DNA of 5,344 nucleotides from positions 12,762 to 18,105 of the forward strand of contig NHDB01000033.1 of assembly GCA_002167945.1 (NCBI GenBank), written 5' to 3'. Below the pieces are notes generated by a model, which searched no databases, was not told the DNA's origin, and saw nothing but the letters and a program-made list of their open reading frames with translations. A program made the translations under genes and the position numbers. Shown one piece after another: positions 1-5,344 of the stretch (its first letter is position 1; each line of letters opens with the position of its first letter). Source of the DNA: Flavobacteriaceae bacterium TMED48 (GTDB taxonomy: Bacteria; Bacteroidota; Bacteroidia; Flavobacteriales; Flavobacteriaceae).

Positions 1-362
1 CCTAAAGAACCAGAGGCAATACGAACTCCTGGAAGACCTTCGTGTGTGGTAGGATGACCTTGGAGTCGCGAATCAATCAACCTAAAGGTATTTAATTCCT
101 CAACAGGAAAATAACCCCTCCGAGCAAGAGTGCTGTAAAAAACAGGGGAAATATGTCCGTTTGATAAGAAAAATAAATCTTCATTTTTTCCATCCATATC
201 AAAAGCAGTATCCTGCTCCATGATTTCAAAATAAAGGGATACAAAAAATTCAGCACAACCTAAGGAGCCACCAGGGTGCCCTGAGTTTACTTTGTGCACC
301 ATTCGCAGAATATCCCTGCGAATTTGAAGGGTAGTATCCTCTAGGGAATTAATATTTGTCAT
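1..362 (-). CDS. tkt: Transketolase, N-terminal subunit or N-terminal region (partial, 3' end outside window)
   Basis: Reading the minus strand from ATG at 362..360 gives 120 uninterrupted codons before the window edge. The product should transfer two-carbon ketol units between sugar phosphates in the cytoplasmic non-oxidative pentose phosphate pathway, using thiamine diphosphate (ThDP) and a divalent metal. Visible family motifs are SGHPGGSLG at residues 27-35, LSNGHISPVFYS at 66-77 and LQGHPTTHEGLPG at 100-112. Residues H29, H70 and H103 correspond to the active-site histidines that contact ThDP or substrate in characterised transketolases. The ThDP/metal-binding GDG motif would lie beyond the edge. 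Bacteroidota usually encode transketolase as two adjacent genes, and this start resembles the N-terminal subunit (about 280 residues). A full-length enzyme cannot be excluded because the end is missing. It is transcribed divergently from tgt, and a good promoter match lies just upstream. Confidence 0.93.
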   Translation of the reverse strand, partial: MTNINSLEDTTLQIRRDILRMVHKVNSGHPGGSLGCAEFFVSLYFEIMEQDTAFDMDGKNEDLFFLSNGHISPVFYSTLARRGYFPVEELNTFRLIDSRLQGHPTTHEGLPGVRIASGSL

Positions 363-378
363 TAATTAATATTTTTGT

Positions 379-409
379 TAAAAGTAACCTTTCTAATCAC
401 CTTATCAAA
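379..409 (-). promoter_or_regulatory. Bacteroidota-type promoter for the transketolase gene
   Basis: On the minus strand TTTG (409..406) is followed after exactly 19 nt by TACTTTTA (386..379). This fits the -33 TTG/TTTG and -7 TAnnTTTG elements of the Bacteroidota primary sigma factor, with a single mismatch at the last base of the -7 box. Transcription would begin near position 374, giving a leader of roughly 10-12 nt before the ATG at 362. That the sequence matches is seen directly. That it is used is inferred. Confidence 0.55.
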
Positions 410-469
410 AGGGAATTATTAGAACTTAATTAACAATTGAAAATAGCCTTAATTATTCTTGCAGAATAG

Positions 470-477
470 TATCTTTG
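470..477 (+). promoter_or_regulatory. Candidate -7 promoter box for tgt
   Basis: TATCTTTG is an exact match to the Bacteroidota -7 consensus TAnnTTTG and ends 6 nt before the tgt ATG at 484. No clear TTTG -33 element lies 17-23 nt upstream; only weak CTTA/TTA bases occur around 448-451. If used, it would give a leader of only a few nucleotides or none. A second exact box, TATTTTTG at 370..377, lies about 105 nt upstream of tgt and would give a leader of about 100 nt. I cannot tell which is used. Confidence 0.35.
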
Positions 478-483
478 ATCTCA

Positions 484-1614
484 ATGAAATTTGAACTCAA
501 TAGCACCGATAAGATCTCCAAAGCAAGAGCGGGTGTCCTAACCACAGATCACGGTAAAATAGAGACTCCTATTTTTATGCCAGTGGGTACTTCAGCCACA
601 GTAAAAGGAGTTCATCAGCGCGAACTAAAAAGCGAAATCAAGCCCGATATCATTTTAGGAAACACCTATCATTTGTATCTACGACCAGGCACTGAGCTGC
701 TCCGCCAGGCAGGGGGGTTACACGAGTTTATGGGTTGGGATAAGCCCATACTCACAGATTCTGGCGGGTATCAAGTTTATTCTCTTTCAGCAAATAGAAA
801 AATAAAAGAGGAAGGGGTCAAATTTAAATCGCATATAGATGGATCCTATCACTTTTTTACCCCTGAGCGAGCAATAGAAATTCAACGTGCCATAGGTGCT
901 GATATTATCATGGCTTTTGATGAGTGCACACCTTACCCTTGTGAGTATAATTATGCCAAAAGTTCAATGGAGCGAACGCATCGCTGGCTTAAAAGATGTT
1001 TTGAAGCGGATAAAGCACTGCCTCAACTTTACGATTATGAGCAGACTTTATTTCCCATAGTTCAAGGGAGTGTATATAAAGACTTAAGAAAAGAATCCGC
1101 TCATTTTATCGCATCTATGGAAGCTCCTGCAAATGCGATAGGAGGACTTTCGGTAGGAGAGCCCGCAGAGGAAATGTACGCTATGACTGATGAAGTCTGT
1201 GCGGTATTACCTGAAGATAAACCTCGCTATTTGATGGGAGTGGGAACTCCTATCAATCTTTTAGAAAACATTGCTCTCGGTGTCGATATGTTCGACTGTG
1301 TTCTACCCAGTCGTAACGCTAGAAATGGTATGTTATTTACAGCTGAAGGCACGATAAATATTAAGAATAAGAAATGGGAAAACGATTTTTCTCCCATTGA
1401 TCCTGCTGGCTATTGCTTTGCCGATTTAGATTATACCAAAGCCTATGTAAGACATCTGTTTACGGTCAATGAAATGCTAGGAAAACAAATAGCAACTCTA
1501 CATAACCTCAGTTTTTATCATTGGTTGTTGCGTGAGGCGAGAAAACATATCTTAGCGGGAACATTTTCTACTTGGAAAGCTAAAATGGTACGTCAAATGG
1601 AACCTAGATTGTAG
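484..1614 (+). CDS. tgt: tRNA-guanine(34) transglycosylase (queuosine biosynthesis)
   Basis: This 376-residue protein replaces guanine-34 with preQ1 in the anticodon of tRNAs for Asp, Asn, His and Tyr, a step in cytoplasmic queuosine synthesis. Catalytic landmarks are intact. TDSGGYQVYSLS at 91-102 carries the general-base Asp (D92) and the base-stacking Tyr (Y97). FDECTPYP at 145-152 and IVQGS at 192-196 line the substrate pocket, with GGLSVGE at 220-226. MFDCVLPSRNARNG at 269-282 carries the nucleophile D271. The C-terminal zinc site is degenerate: where the family has C-x-C-x-x-C, this protein has G309, C311 and D314, although the histidine H340 is kept. I chose ATG 484 over the in-frame TTG at 475 because it gives the usual short N-terminus and because the TTG lies inside a -7 promoter-like box. 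The next gene starts 1 nt after the stop codon. Confidence 0.96.
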   Translation: MKFELNSTDKISKARAGVLTTDHGKIETPIFMPVGTSATVKGVHQRELKSEIKPDIILGNTYHLYLRPGTELLRQAGGLHEFMGWDKPILTDSGGYQVYSLSANRKIKEEGVKFKSHIDGSYHFFTPERAIEIQRAIGADIIMAFDECTPYPCEYNYAKSSMERTHRWLKRCFEADKALPQLYDYEQTLFPIVQGSVYKDLRKESAHFIASMEAPANAIGGLSVGEPAEEMYAMTDEVCAVLPEDKPRYLMGVGTPINLLENIALGVDMFDCVLPSRNARNGMLFTAEGTINIKNKKWENDFSPIDPAGYCFADLDYTKAYVRHLFTVNEMLGKQIATLHNLSFYHWLLREARKHILAGTFSTWKAKMVRQMEPRL

Positions 1615-1615
1615 T

Positions 1616-2689
1616 ATGAAGCTGATCGATTTTTACATTATCAAACGCTATATCGGAACTTTTTTAGTAATGATATTACTTTTTATTCCCATAGGAATAA
1701 TGGTCGATGTTGCAGAAAAAATTGACAAGTTTAAGGAGAAAGAAGTTACGTTGCCTAGTATCATGGAATACTACATAGACTTCACTTGGTATTTTGCCAA
1801 TCTGCTCTTTCCTATTTTCCTGTTTTTATCCGTGATTTGGTTTACTTCAAAACTGGCAAACAACACGGAAGTAATTGCTATTCTTAGTTCTGGGATTTCG
1901 TTTTTCCGTTATCTCAAACCCTTTTTACTCGCTGCGAGTTTTATTGCTTTTTTTGCTTTTTTTGCGGGGATGTATATAGTGCCCAAATCCAATCTAGGGT
2001 TTAATGACTTCCGATATAAGTATTTAGTCAAAAAAGAAGCGAGAAACACAAATCAGGTCTATATGCAGATTAATGATGACGAGTTTATATATGTCAACAA
2101 TTACGATCCTGTCCGTAAACGAGCAACCAATTTTACTCTAGAACATTTTGATGGAAACCGTATGGAATTTAAAATACACGCAGATCGAATCCGTTGGATT
2201 GACAGGGATTCATTATTTCGATTATCGAATTACAGCAAGCGTATTTTTGAAGGTGATCATGAACGCTATGAAAAAATCTCGAGAAAAGACACTCTTTTTG
2301 ATTTTGAAATCAATGATTTAGCACCTGTAAACTACATCGCGGAGACCTTGACTTACGGTGAATTGAATCAATTTATTGAAGATGAAAAAGAGCGTGGCTC
2401 CAATTTGATTAACAACCATTTATTAGTTCGACACAAACGTTGGAGTATCCCCGTATCTGCATTTATTTTGACTTTAATTGCTGTAGCCGTTGCTTCCTTT
2501 AAGCGAAGAGGAGGTATGGGAGTCAATCTTGCTTTTGGAATCTCTCTTGGTTTCCTTTTTATCTTCTTTGACAAGATTTTTGGAGTTTTAGTTAGTAAGT
2601 CAACTTTTCCTCCCTTTTTCGCTGCTTGGCTACCGCTAGCTATTTTTGGAATACTTGCCTTCTTTTTACTACGCCATGCAAGACGTTAA
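1616..2689 (+). CDS. lptG: LptF/LptG-family permease (YjgP/YjgQ), LPS export
   Basis: This 357-residue inner-membrane protein has the YjgP/YjgQ layout of three N-terminal helices (about 13-33, 57-77 and 101-123), a large periplasmic domain (about 128-255, expected to be a beta-jellyroll) and three C-terminal helices (about 276-295, 301-321 and 332-353). In characterised systems LptF and LptG pair with the ATPase LptB to extract lipopolysaccharide from the inner membrane and pass it to LptC and LptA. Typical family signatures are N83/E85 followed by ILSSGIS (89-95), and the KRRGGMGVN loop (296-304) before TM5. The length suits LptG. LptF cannot be firmly excluded, because the two paralogues share this architecture and no partner is in the window. 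It starts 1 nt after tgt, overlaps the next gene by 14 nt, and has no promoter or Shine-Dalgarno of its own, so it is probably translated from the tgt transcript. TM3 is encoded partly by two tandem GCTTTTTTT units. Confidence 0.9.
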   Translation: MKLIDFYIIKRYIGTFLVMILLFIPIGIMVDVAEKIDKFKEKEVTLPSIMEYYIDFTWYFANLLFPIFLFLSVIWFTSKLANNTEVIAILSSGISFFRYLKPFLLAASFIAFFAFFAGMYIVPKSNLGFNDFRYKYLVKKEARNTNQVYMQINDDEFIYVNNYDPVRKRATNFTLEHFDGNRMEFKIHADRIRWIDRDSLFRLSNYSKRIFEGDHERYEKISRKDTLFDFEINDLAPVNYIAETLTYGELNQFIEDEKERGSNLINNHLLVRHKRWSIPVSAFILTLIAVAVASFKRRGGMGVNLAFGISLGFLFIFFDKIFGVLVSKSTFPPFFAAWLPLAIFGILAFFLLRHARR

Positions 2690-3560
2690 AACCAAAAGTC
2701 TTATACACTATCATTTGATAGTTTTTATTTTTGGATTTTCCTCCGTTATGGGTGCTCTGTGTTCATTAGATGCCATTCCATTAGTCGTTTACCGTATGAC
2801 ACTTGCCTGTCTGGGTCTGGCTGTTTATTTTGCAATTATACACCCCACTTATTTTAAACTCGAGAAAACCTTATGGGTTAAAGTTATCCTTGGCGGGCTC
2901 ATTATCGGGGTGCATTGGGTTACCTTTTTTCACGCGATTAAGGTGGCAGGAGTTTCACTGACCTTAAGTATGATGGCTACTGGTGCTTTTATTACGGCCA
3001 TGATAGAACCTCTGATCAACAAGCGCAAGATTTTGGGCTATGAATTGCTATTTGGAGGACTTATTGCAGTAGGTGTAGGGATGATATTTCAAGCGGAGTA
3101 CGAACATCTCTATGGAATCAGTATCGCTTTACTATCCGCTTTTCTGTCTTCTGTTTTTACCATATTAAATACTCAACTGGTCAAAAGGGGTAGGGCCATT
3201 ACCCTTTCCTTTTACGAACTATCAGTAGGAGCTATTTTTGGAATAGTCTATGTAATTTTTTCAGGGAACTATACTTTTGAAGCTTTTGCATTGCACCAAT
3301 GGGACTGGTTGTGGATAGGCTTGATTGCTTGGGTATGTACTTCATATGCGTTTAATATTTCAATTAAGGTGATGCAACACCTTCCTCCATTTACCGTCAT
3401 GCTCATCATCAATTTAGAACCCGTATATGGAATTCTACTTTCACTTGCCATATGGAGAGATGAAGAGCTGATGAGTTTTAGGTTTTATCTCGGATTTGTC
3501 ATTGTGCTTGTAGCCATTTTGTTGAACGGTATTTATAAACGTCAAAAACAAATTGGATAG
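2676..3560 (+). CDS. EamA/DMT-superfamily transporter (10-TM), substrate unknown
   Basis: This 294-residue hydrophobic protein has about ten predicted membrane helices (roughly 11-30, 33-54, 67-88, 94-113, 121-138, 147-167, 175-196, 209-228, 237-258 and 268-286). They form the two five-helix halves typical of EamA-domain drug/metabolite transporters. The two halves each carry a similar EP motif after their fourth helix: EPLINKRKI at 111-119 and EPVYGILL at 248-255. This duplicated mark is common in EamA proteins. Family members export or import amino acids, nucleobases, sugars or other metabolites. Nothing here identifies the substrate. I chose ATG 2676, which overlaps the end of lptG by 14 nt. 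An in-frame TTG at 2646 would add ten residues (MEYLPSFYYA) inside lptG and seems less likely. The overlap points to translational coupling within the tgt-lptG operon. It lacks any evident link to queuosine or LPS chemistry. Confidence 0.87.
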   Translation: MQDVKTKSLIHYHLIVFIFGFSSVMGALCSLDAIPLVVYRMTLACLGLAVYFAIIHPTYFKLEKTLWVKVILGGLIIGVHWVTFFHAIKVAGVSLTLSMMATGAFITAMIEPLINKRKILGYELLFGGLIAVGVGMIFQAEYEHLYGISIALLSAFLSSVFTILNTQLVKRGRAITLSFYELSVGAIFGIVYVIFSGNYTFEAFALHQWDWLWIGLIAWVCTSYAFNISIKVMQHLPPFTVMLIINLEPVYGILLSLAIWRDEELMSFRFYLGFVIVLVAILLNGIYKRQKQIG

Positions 3561-3582
3561 TTAGAAACCAATTCTAAAGAAT
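3561..3582 (+). repeat. Overlapping inverted repeats between the EamA gene and accA
   Basis: TTAGAA (3561-3566) and TTCTAA (3572-3577) form a 6-bp inverted repeat around a 5-nt loop. The right arm also takes part in a second one, ATTCT-AA-AGAAT (3571-3582). The two pairings are mutually exclusive in RNA. The repeats begin right after the EamA stop codon and sit between the expected -33 and -7 positions of the accA promoter candidate, so they could be an operator. The arms are AT-rich and no T-run follows directly, so this is a poor intrinsic terminator. Confidence 0.35.
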
Positions 3583-3585
3583 TTA

Positions 3586-3593
3586 TACTTTTG
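3586..3593 (+). promoter_or_regulatory. Candidate -7 promoter box for accA
   Basis: TACTTTTG matches the Bacteroidota -7 consensus TAnnTTTG exactly and lies 16 nt before the accA ATG. Transcription would start near 3598-3600, giving a leader of about 10 nt. The -33 element is weak: TTA at 3561-3563 gives a 22-nt spacer, and the nearest true TTG (3553-3555) is 30 nt away. accA may therefore have its own promoter, be read through from the upstream operon, or both. Confidence 0.45.
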
Positions 3594-3609
3594 TTTTAAT
3601 ATTTAACAT

Positions 3610-4563
3610 ATGGAATACCTAGATTTTGAATTGCCAATTAAGGAATTAAACGATCAGCTCGACAAATGTAAGCTAATCGGGGACGAGAGCGATATAGACG
3701 TGACGGAGACCTGTGAGCAGATTCAAAAAAAATTAAAAGAAACAAAAAAGGAAATCTATGGCAACCTTACTGCTTGGCAACGTGTCCAGCTATCTAGGCA
3801 CCCCTCTAGACCTTTTACCTTAGATTACATCAAAGCACTTTGTGGTGATTCTTTTCTAGAGCTCCATGGAGATCGAAATGTATTGGACGACAAAGCCATG
3901 ATTGGCGGACTTGGAAAAATTGAAGATCAGTCCTTTATGTTTGTTGGAACTCAAAAAGGCTACAATACAAAAACCAGACAATATCGAAACTTTGGTATGG
4001 CAAATCCAGAAGGGTATCGCAAAGCATTGCGTTTGATGAAGTCAGCAGATAAGTTCGGTATTCCCATTGTTACCTTTATCGATACTCCAGGAGCCTTTCC
4101 TGGACTTGAAGCTGAAGAGCGAGGTCAAGGAGAAGCTATAGCAAGAAATATATTGGAGATGATGTCTATTTCTGTGCCAATTATTGTTGTCATTATTGGC
4201 GAAGGTGCCTCTGGAGGTGCCTTGGGAATCGGTGTAGGAGATCAAATTTTTATGCTGGAAAATACGTGGTATTCTGTGATTTCACCTGAGTCTTGCTCGT
4301 CTATTTTATGGCGAAGCTGGGAACACAAAGAAACTGCAGCAGAAGCCCTAAAATTGACCTCTAAAGACATGCTCAAACATAAATTGATTGATAAAATCAT
4401 CAAAGAGCCGCTTGGAGGGGCACATTACGATCGAGAAGAAACGTTTAATGCGGTTCGTAAAGAGTTGCTCTCAACCTTTAAAAAATTAAACAAAATTGAA
4501 CCTGAAAAAAGAATTGAACAACGCCGTGATAAATTCATCGCAATGGGAAATTATGAAGGGTAA
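3610..4563 (+). CDS. accA: Acetyl-CoA carboxylase carboxyltransferase subunit alpha
   Basis: This 317-residue protein is the alpha half of the alpha2-beta2 carboxyltransferase, which with AccD moves the carboxyl group from biotinylated BCCP to acetyl-CoA to make malonyl-CoA, the first committed step of cytoplasmic fatty acid synthesis. The N-terminus is helical and lysine-rich (about 10-65). It is followed by the conserved [12 protein letters not shown] segment (63-74), ELHGDR (84-89) and the crotonase-fold core. That core contains the family signatures [20 protein letters not shown] (156-175), [15 protein letters not shown] (197-211) and YSVISPE (221-227). The two glycine-rich stretches supply the oxyanion and substrate-pocket loops in the family. 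Length is normal for AccA. ATG 3610 is secure because an in-frame TAA lies two codons upstream. accD, accB and accC are not in the window. No strong Shine-Dalgarno is present, which is usual in Bacteroidota. Confidence 0.97.
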   Translation: MEYLDFELPIKELNDQLDKCKLIGDESDIDVTETCEQIQKKLKETKKEIYGNLTAWQRVQLSRHPSRPFTLDYIKALCGDSFLELHGDRNVLDDKAMIGGLGKIEDQSFMFVGTQKGYNTKTRQYRNFGMANPEGYRKALRLMKSADKFGIPIVTFIDTPGAFPGLEAEERGQGEAIARNILEMMSISVPIIVVIIGEGASGGALGIGVGDQIFMLENTWYSVISPESCSSILWRSWEHKETAAEALKLTSKDMLKHKLIDKIIKEPLGGAHYDREETFNAVRKELLSTFKKLNKIEPEKRIEQRRDKFIAMGNYEG

Positions 4564-4606
4564 TGTTTTTTTAGGTTGTTAACATTTTTATTGTACTTAT
4601 AAACAC

Positions 4607-4630
4607 TCTTCTCTTTATAGTTAGAGGAGA
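4607..4630 (+). other. Small hairpin between accA and dnaB
   Basis: TCTTCTCT (4607-4614) and AGAGGAGA (4623-4630) can pair over all 8 positions in RNA, with one G-U wobble, around the 8-nt loop TTATAGTT. The sequence after it (TTCTAATTG) is not a clean U-run, so it is at best a weak intrinsic terminator for accA and could equally be a leader hairpin of dnaB. The right arm contains AGGAG, a Shine-Dalgarno-like sequence 53 nt upstream of the dnaB start. Confidence 0.3.
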
Positions 4631-4648
4631 TTCTAATTGTTCAAGTAC

Positions 4649-4678
4649 TTGCTTATTTCGGTAAAGCATGTAATTTAG
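4649..4678 (+). promoter_or_regulatory. Weak candidate promoter for dnaB
   Basis: TTG (4649-4651) is followed after 19 nt by TAATTTAG (4671-4678), which matches the Bacteroidota -7 consensus TAnnTTTG except at the seventh base. The spacing is ideal. The -7 box ends 4 nt before the dnaB ATG at 4683, so a transcript from here would be leaderless or nearly so. Such short matches are expected by chance in AT-rich DNA, and dnaB could instead be read through from accA. Confidence 0.25.
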
Positions 4679-4682
4679 AACC

Positions 4683-5344
4683 ATGGAAAAAAAGCAGTCT
4701 AGAGAGTTTGTAAAAACATCTAATCCTTCGGTAATCAACCTCCAACAAGGGAAGATACCTCCGCAAGCTTTGGAGCTTGAAGAGGCTGTTTTGGGTGCTA
4801 TGCTCATCGACAAGAAGGGCGTAGACGAAGTAATTGATTTAATTCAACCCGAAGCTTTTTACAAGGCCGCCCATCAAACAATTTTTGAGGCTATTTTTCA
4901 ACTTTTTCAAGACTCTCAACCCATAGATCTTTTGACAGTTTCCTCTGAACTTAGAAAAAAAGGGAAATTAGAAAGTGTAGGAGGGGAGTTTTACCTTGTT
5001 CAGCTCTCTCAGCGAGTGGCTTCTTCGGCTCATATTGAATTTCATGCACGCATCATTTTACAAAAATTCATTCAGCGTAGTTTGATCAAAATTTCAAATG
5101 AAATTATTGAAAGTGCCTATAAGGAATCCACGGATGTGTTTGACCTATTGGATGAAGCGGAATCTAAGTTATACGATGTCACTCAAGGCAATATTAAAAA
5201 ATCATCTGAATCAGCACAAAACTTAGTGTTAGAAGCCAAAAAGAAGATTGAAGAAATTTCCAAGCAGGACGGACTAAGTGGGGTGAGTACTGGCTTTGAA
5301 AAACTGGATAAACTTACCTCTGGATGGCAACCCAGTGACTTGAT
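4683..5344 (+). CDS. dnaB: Replicative DNA helicase DnaB (partial, 3' end outside window)
   Basis: The plus strand reads 220 complete codons from ATG 4683 to the window edge. The product is the hexameric 5'-3' helicase that unwinds the chromosomal replication fork and interacts with primase. Residues 24-40 (KIPPQALELEEAVLGAM) begin the DnaB N-terminal domain, which runs to about residue 130 and includes the typical FYKAAHQTIFEAI (59-71) and VGGEFYLVQLS (99-109). A charged linker helix (about 178-195) precedes GLSGVSTGFEKLDKLTSGWQ (197-216), the entry to the RecA-like ATPase domain. The Walker A lysine loop should come within about ten residues past the edge, so ATPase integrity cannot be checked. 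The start is secure because an in-frame TAA lies at 4671-4673 and no other start codon intervenes. The gene follows accA on the same strand after 119 bp. Confidence 0.95.
   Translation, partial: MEKKQSREFVKTSNPSVINLQQGKIPPQALELEEAVLGAMLIDKKGVDEVIDLIQPEAFYKAAHQTIFEAIFQLFQDSQPIDLLTVSSELRKKGKLESVGGEFYLVQLSQRVASSAHIEFHARIILQKFIQRSLIKISNEIIESAYKESTDVFDLLDEAESKLYDVTQGNIKKSSESAQNLVLEAKKKIEEISKQDGLSGVSTGFEKLDKLTSGWQPSDL

Noticed and set aside
348..374. Direct repeat ATTAATATTT at 348-357 and 365-374 around the transketolase start
   Set aside because: The repeated word is short and purely A/T in AT-rich DNA, and one copy is coding sequence, so chance is the simplest explanation.
475..483. TTG at 475 as the tgt start
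   Set aside because: It adds only three residues before the usual Tgt N-terminus and lies within an exact TAnnTTTG promoter box. ATG 484 fits the family better.
363..483. preQ1 riboswitch upstream of tgt
   Set aside because: The region was considered because preQ1 is the Tgt substrate. I see no compact pseudoknot-forming hairpin with the A-rich tail of the preQ1-I class, and the region is AT-rich and unstructured by eye.
2368..2574. 68-codon minus-strand open frame inside lptG
   Set aside because: It is fully antisense to a clear family member, and its sequence shows no recognisable domain.
2646..2675. TTG at 2646 as the start of the EamA transporter
   Set aside because: It would extend the overlap with lptG to 44 nt. 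ATG 2676 gives a normal family length and a typical short overlap.
3269..3451. 60-codon minus-strand open frame inside the EamA transporter gene
   Set aside because: It is antisense to a well-supported transporter, and no motif or start signal supports it.
3725..3732. Run of eight A in accA as a possible programmed slippage site
   Set aside because: It encodes ordinary lysine codons in the lysine-rich AccA N-terminus, no downstream structure or alternative frame product is apparent, and the frame is intact.
4042..4245. 67-codon minus-strand open frame inside accA
   Set aside because: It lies opposite the most conserved part of accA, has low-complexity Asn/Ser-rich content, and no family is recognised.
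4571..4813. 80-codon minus-strand open frame across the accA-dnaB gap and the dnaB start
   Set aside because: About half of it is antisense to the conserved DnaB N-terminus, no domain is recognised, and it would need to cross the dnaB promoter region.
1..5344. Mobile element, defence system, CRISPR array, tRNA or rRNA
   Set aside because: None is visible. All coding space is taken by housekeeping genes with even composition, and no terminal repeats, integrase or regular spacer pattern appear.

Overview
This is a compact piece of core chromosome from a member of the Bacteroidota, most likely a flavobacterium (order Flavobacteriales). Four things support this. The transketolase begins like the N-terminal half of the split enzyme typical of that phylum. 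Tgt has the zinc-site-poor C-terminus I associate with the group. The DNA is AT-rich and starts lack clear Shine-Dalgarno sequences. Several gene starts are preceded by TAnnTTTG-like -7 boxes, the Bacteroidota housekeeping promoter element. Genus and species cannot be read from the window.

Layout. On the minus strand, the left edge holds the first 120 codons of a transketolase (N-terminal thiamine-diphosphate region), which runs off the window. A 121-bp divergent intergenic region follows. On the plus strand come tgt (tRNA-guanine transglycosylase), an LptF/LptG-family permease, and an EamA/DMT-family 10-TM transporter. They are packed with a 1-nt gap and then a 14-nt overlap, so they are almost certainly one operon. 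A 49-bp gap with its own promoter-like box and overlapping small inverted repeats leads to accA (acetyl-CoA carboxylase carboxyltransferase alpha). A 119-bp gap with a small hairpin then leads to dnaB (replicative helicase), which is cut by the right edge just before its Walker A motif.

The genes serve separate housekeeping tasks: pentose phosphate metabolism, wobble-base modification of tRNA, LPS export, small-molecule transport, fatty acid synthesis and DNA replication. Only the LPS and fatty acid functions are loosely related, through the cell envelope. No mobile element, CRISPR array, RNA gene, defence module or foreign-looking island is visible. No stretch longer than 300 bp lacks a gene.

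I see no undescribed biological system here. The points worth a second look are small: a Tgt that has lost two of its three zinc cysteines, a -7 box almost touching the tgt start codon, overlapping inverted repeats in the accA promoter region, and a hairpin plus possible leader ORF in front of dnaB.
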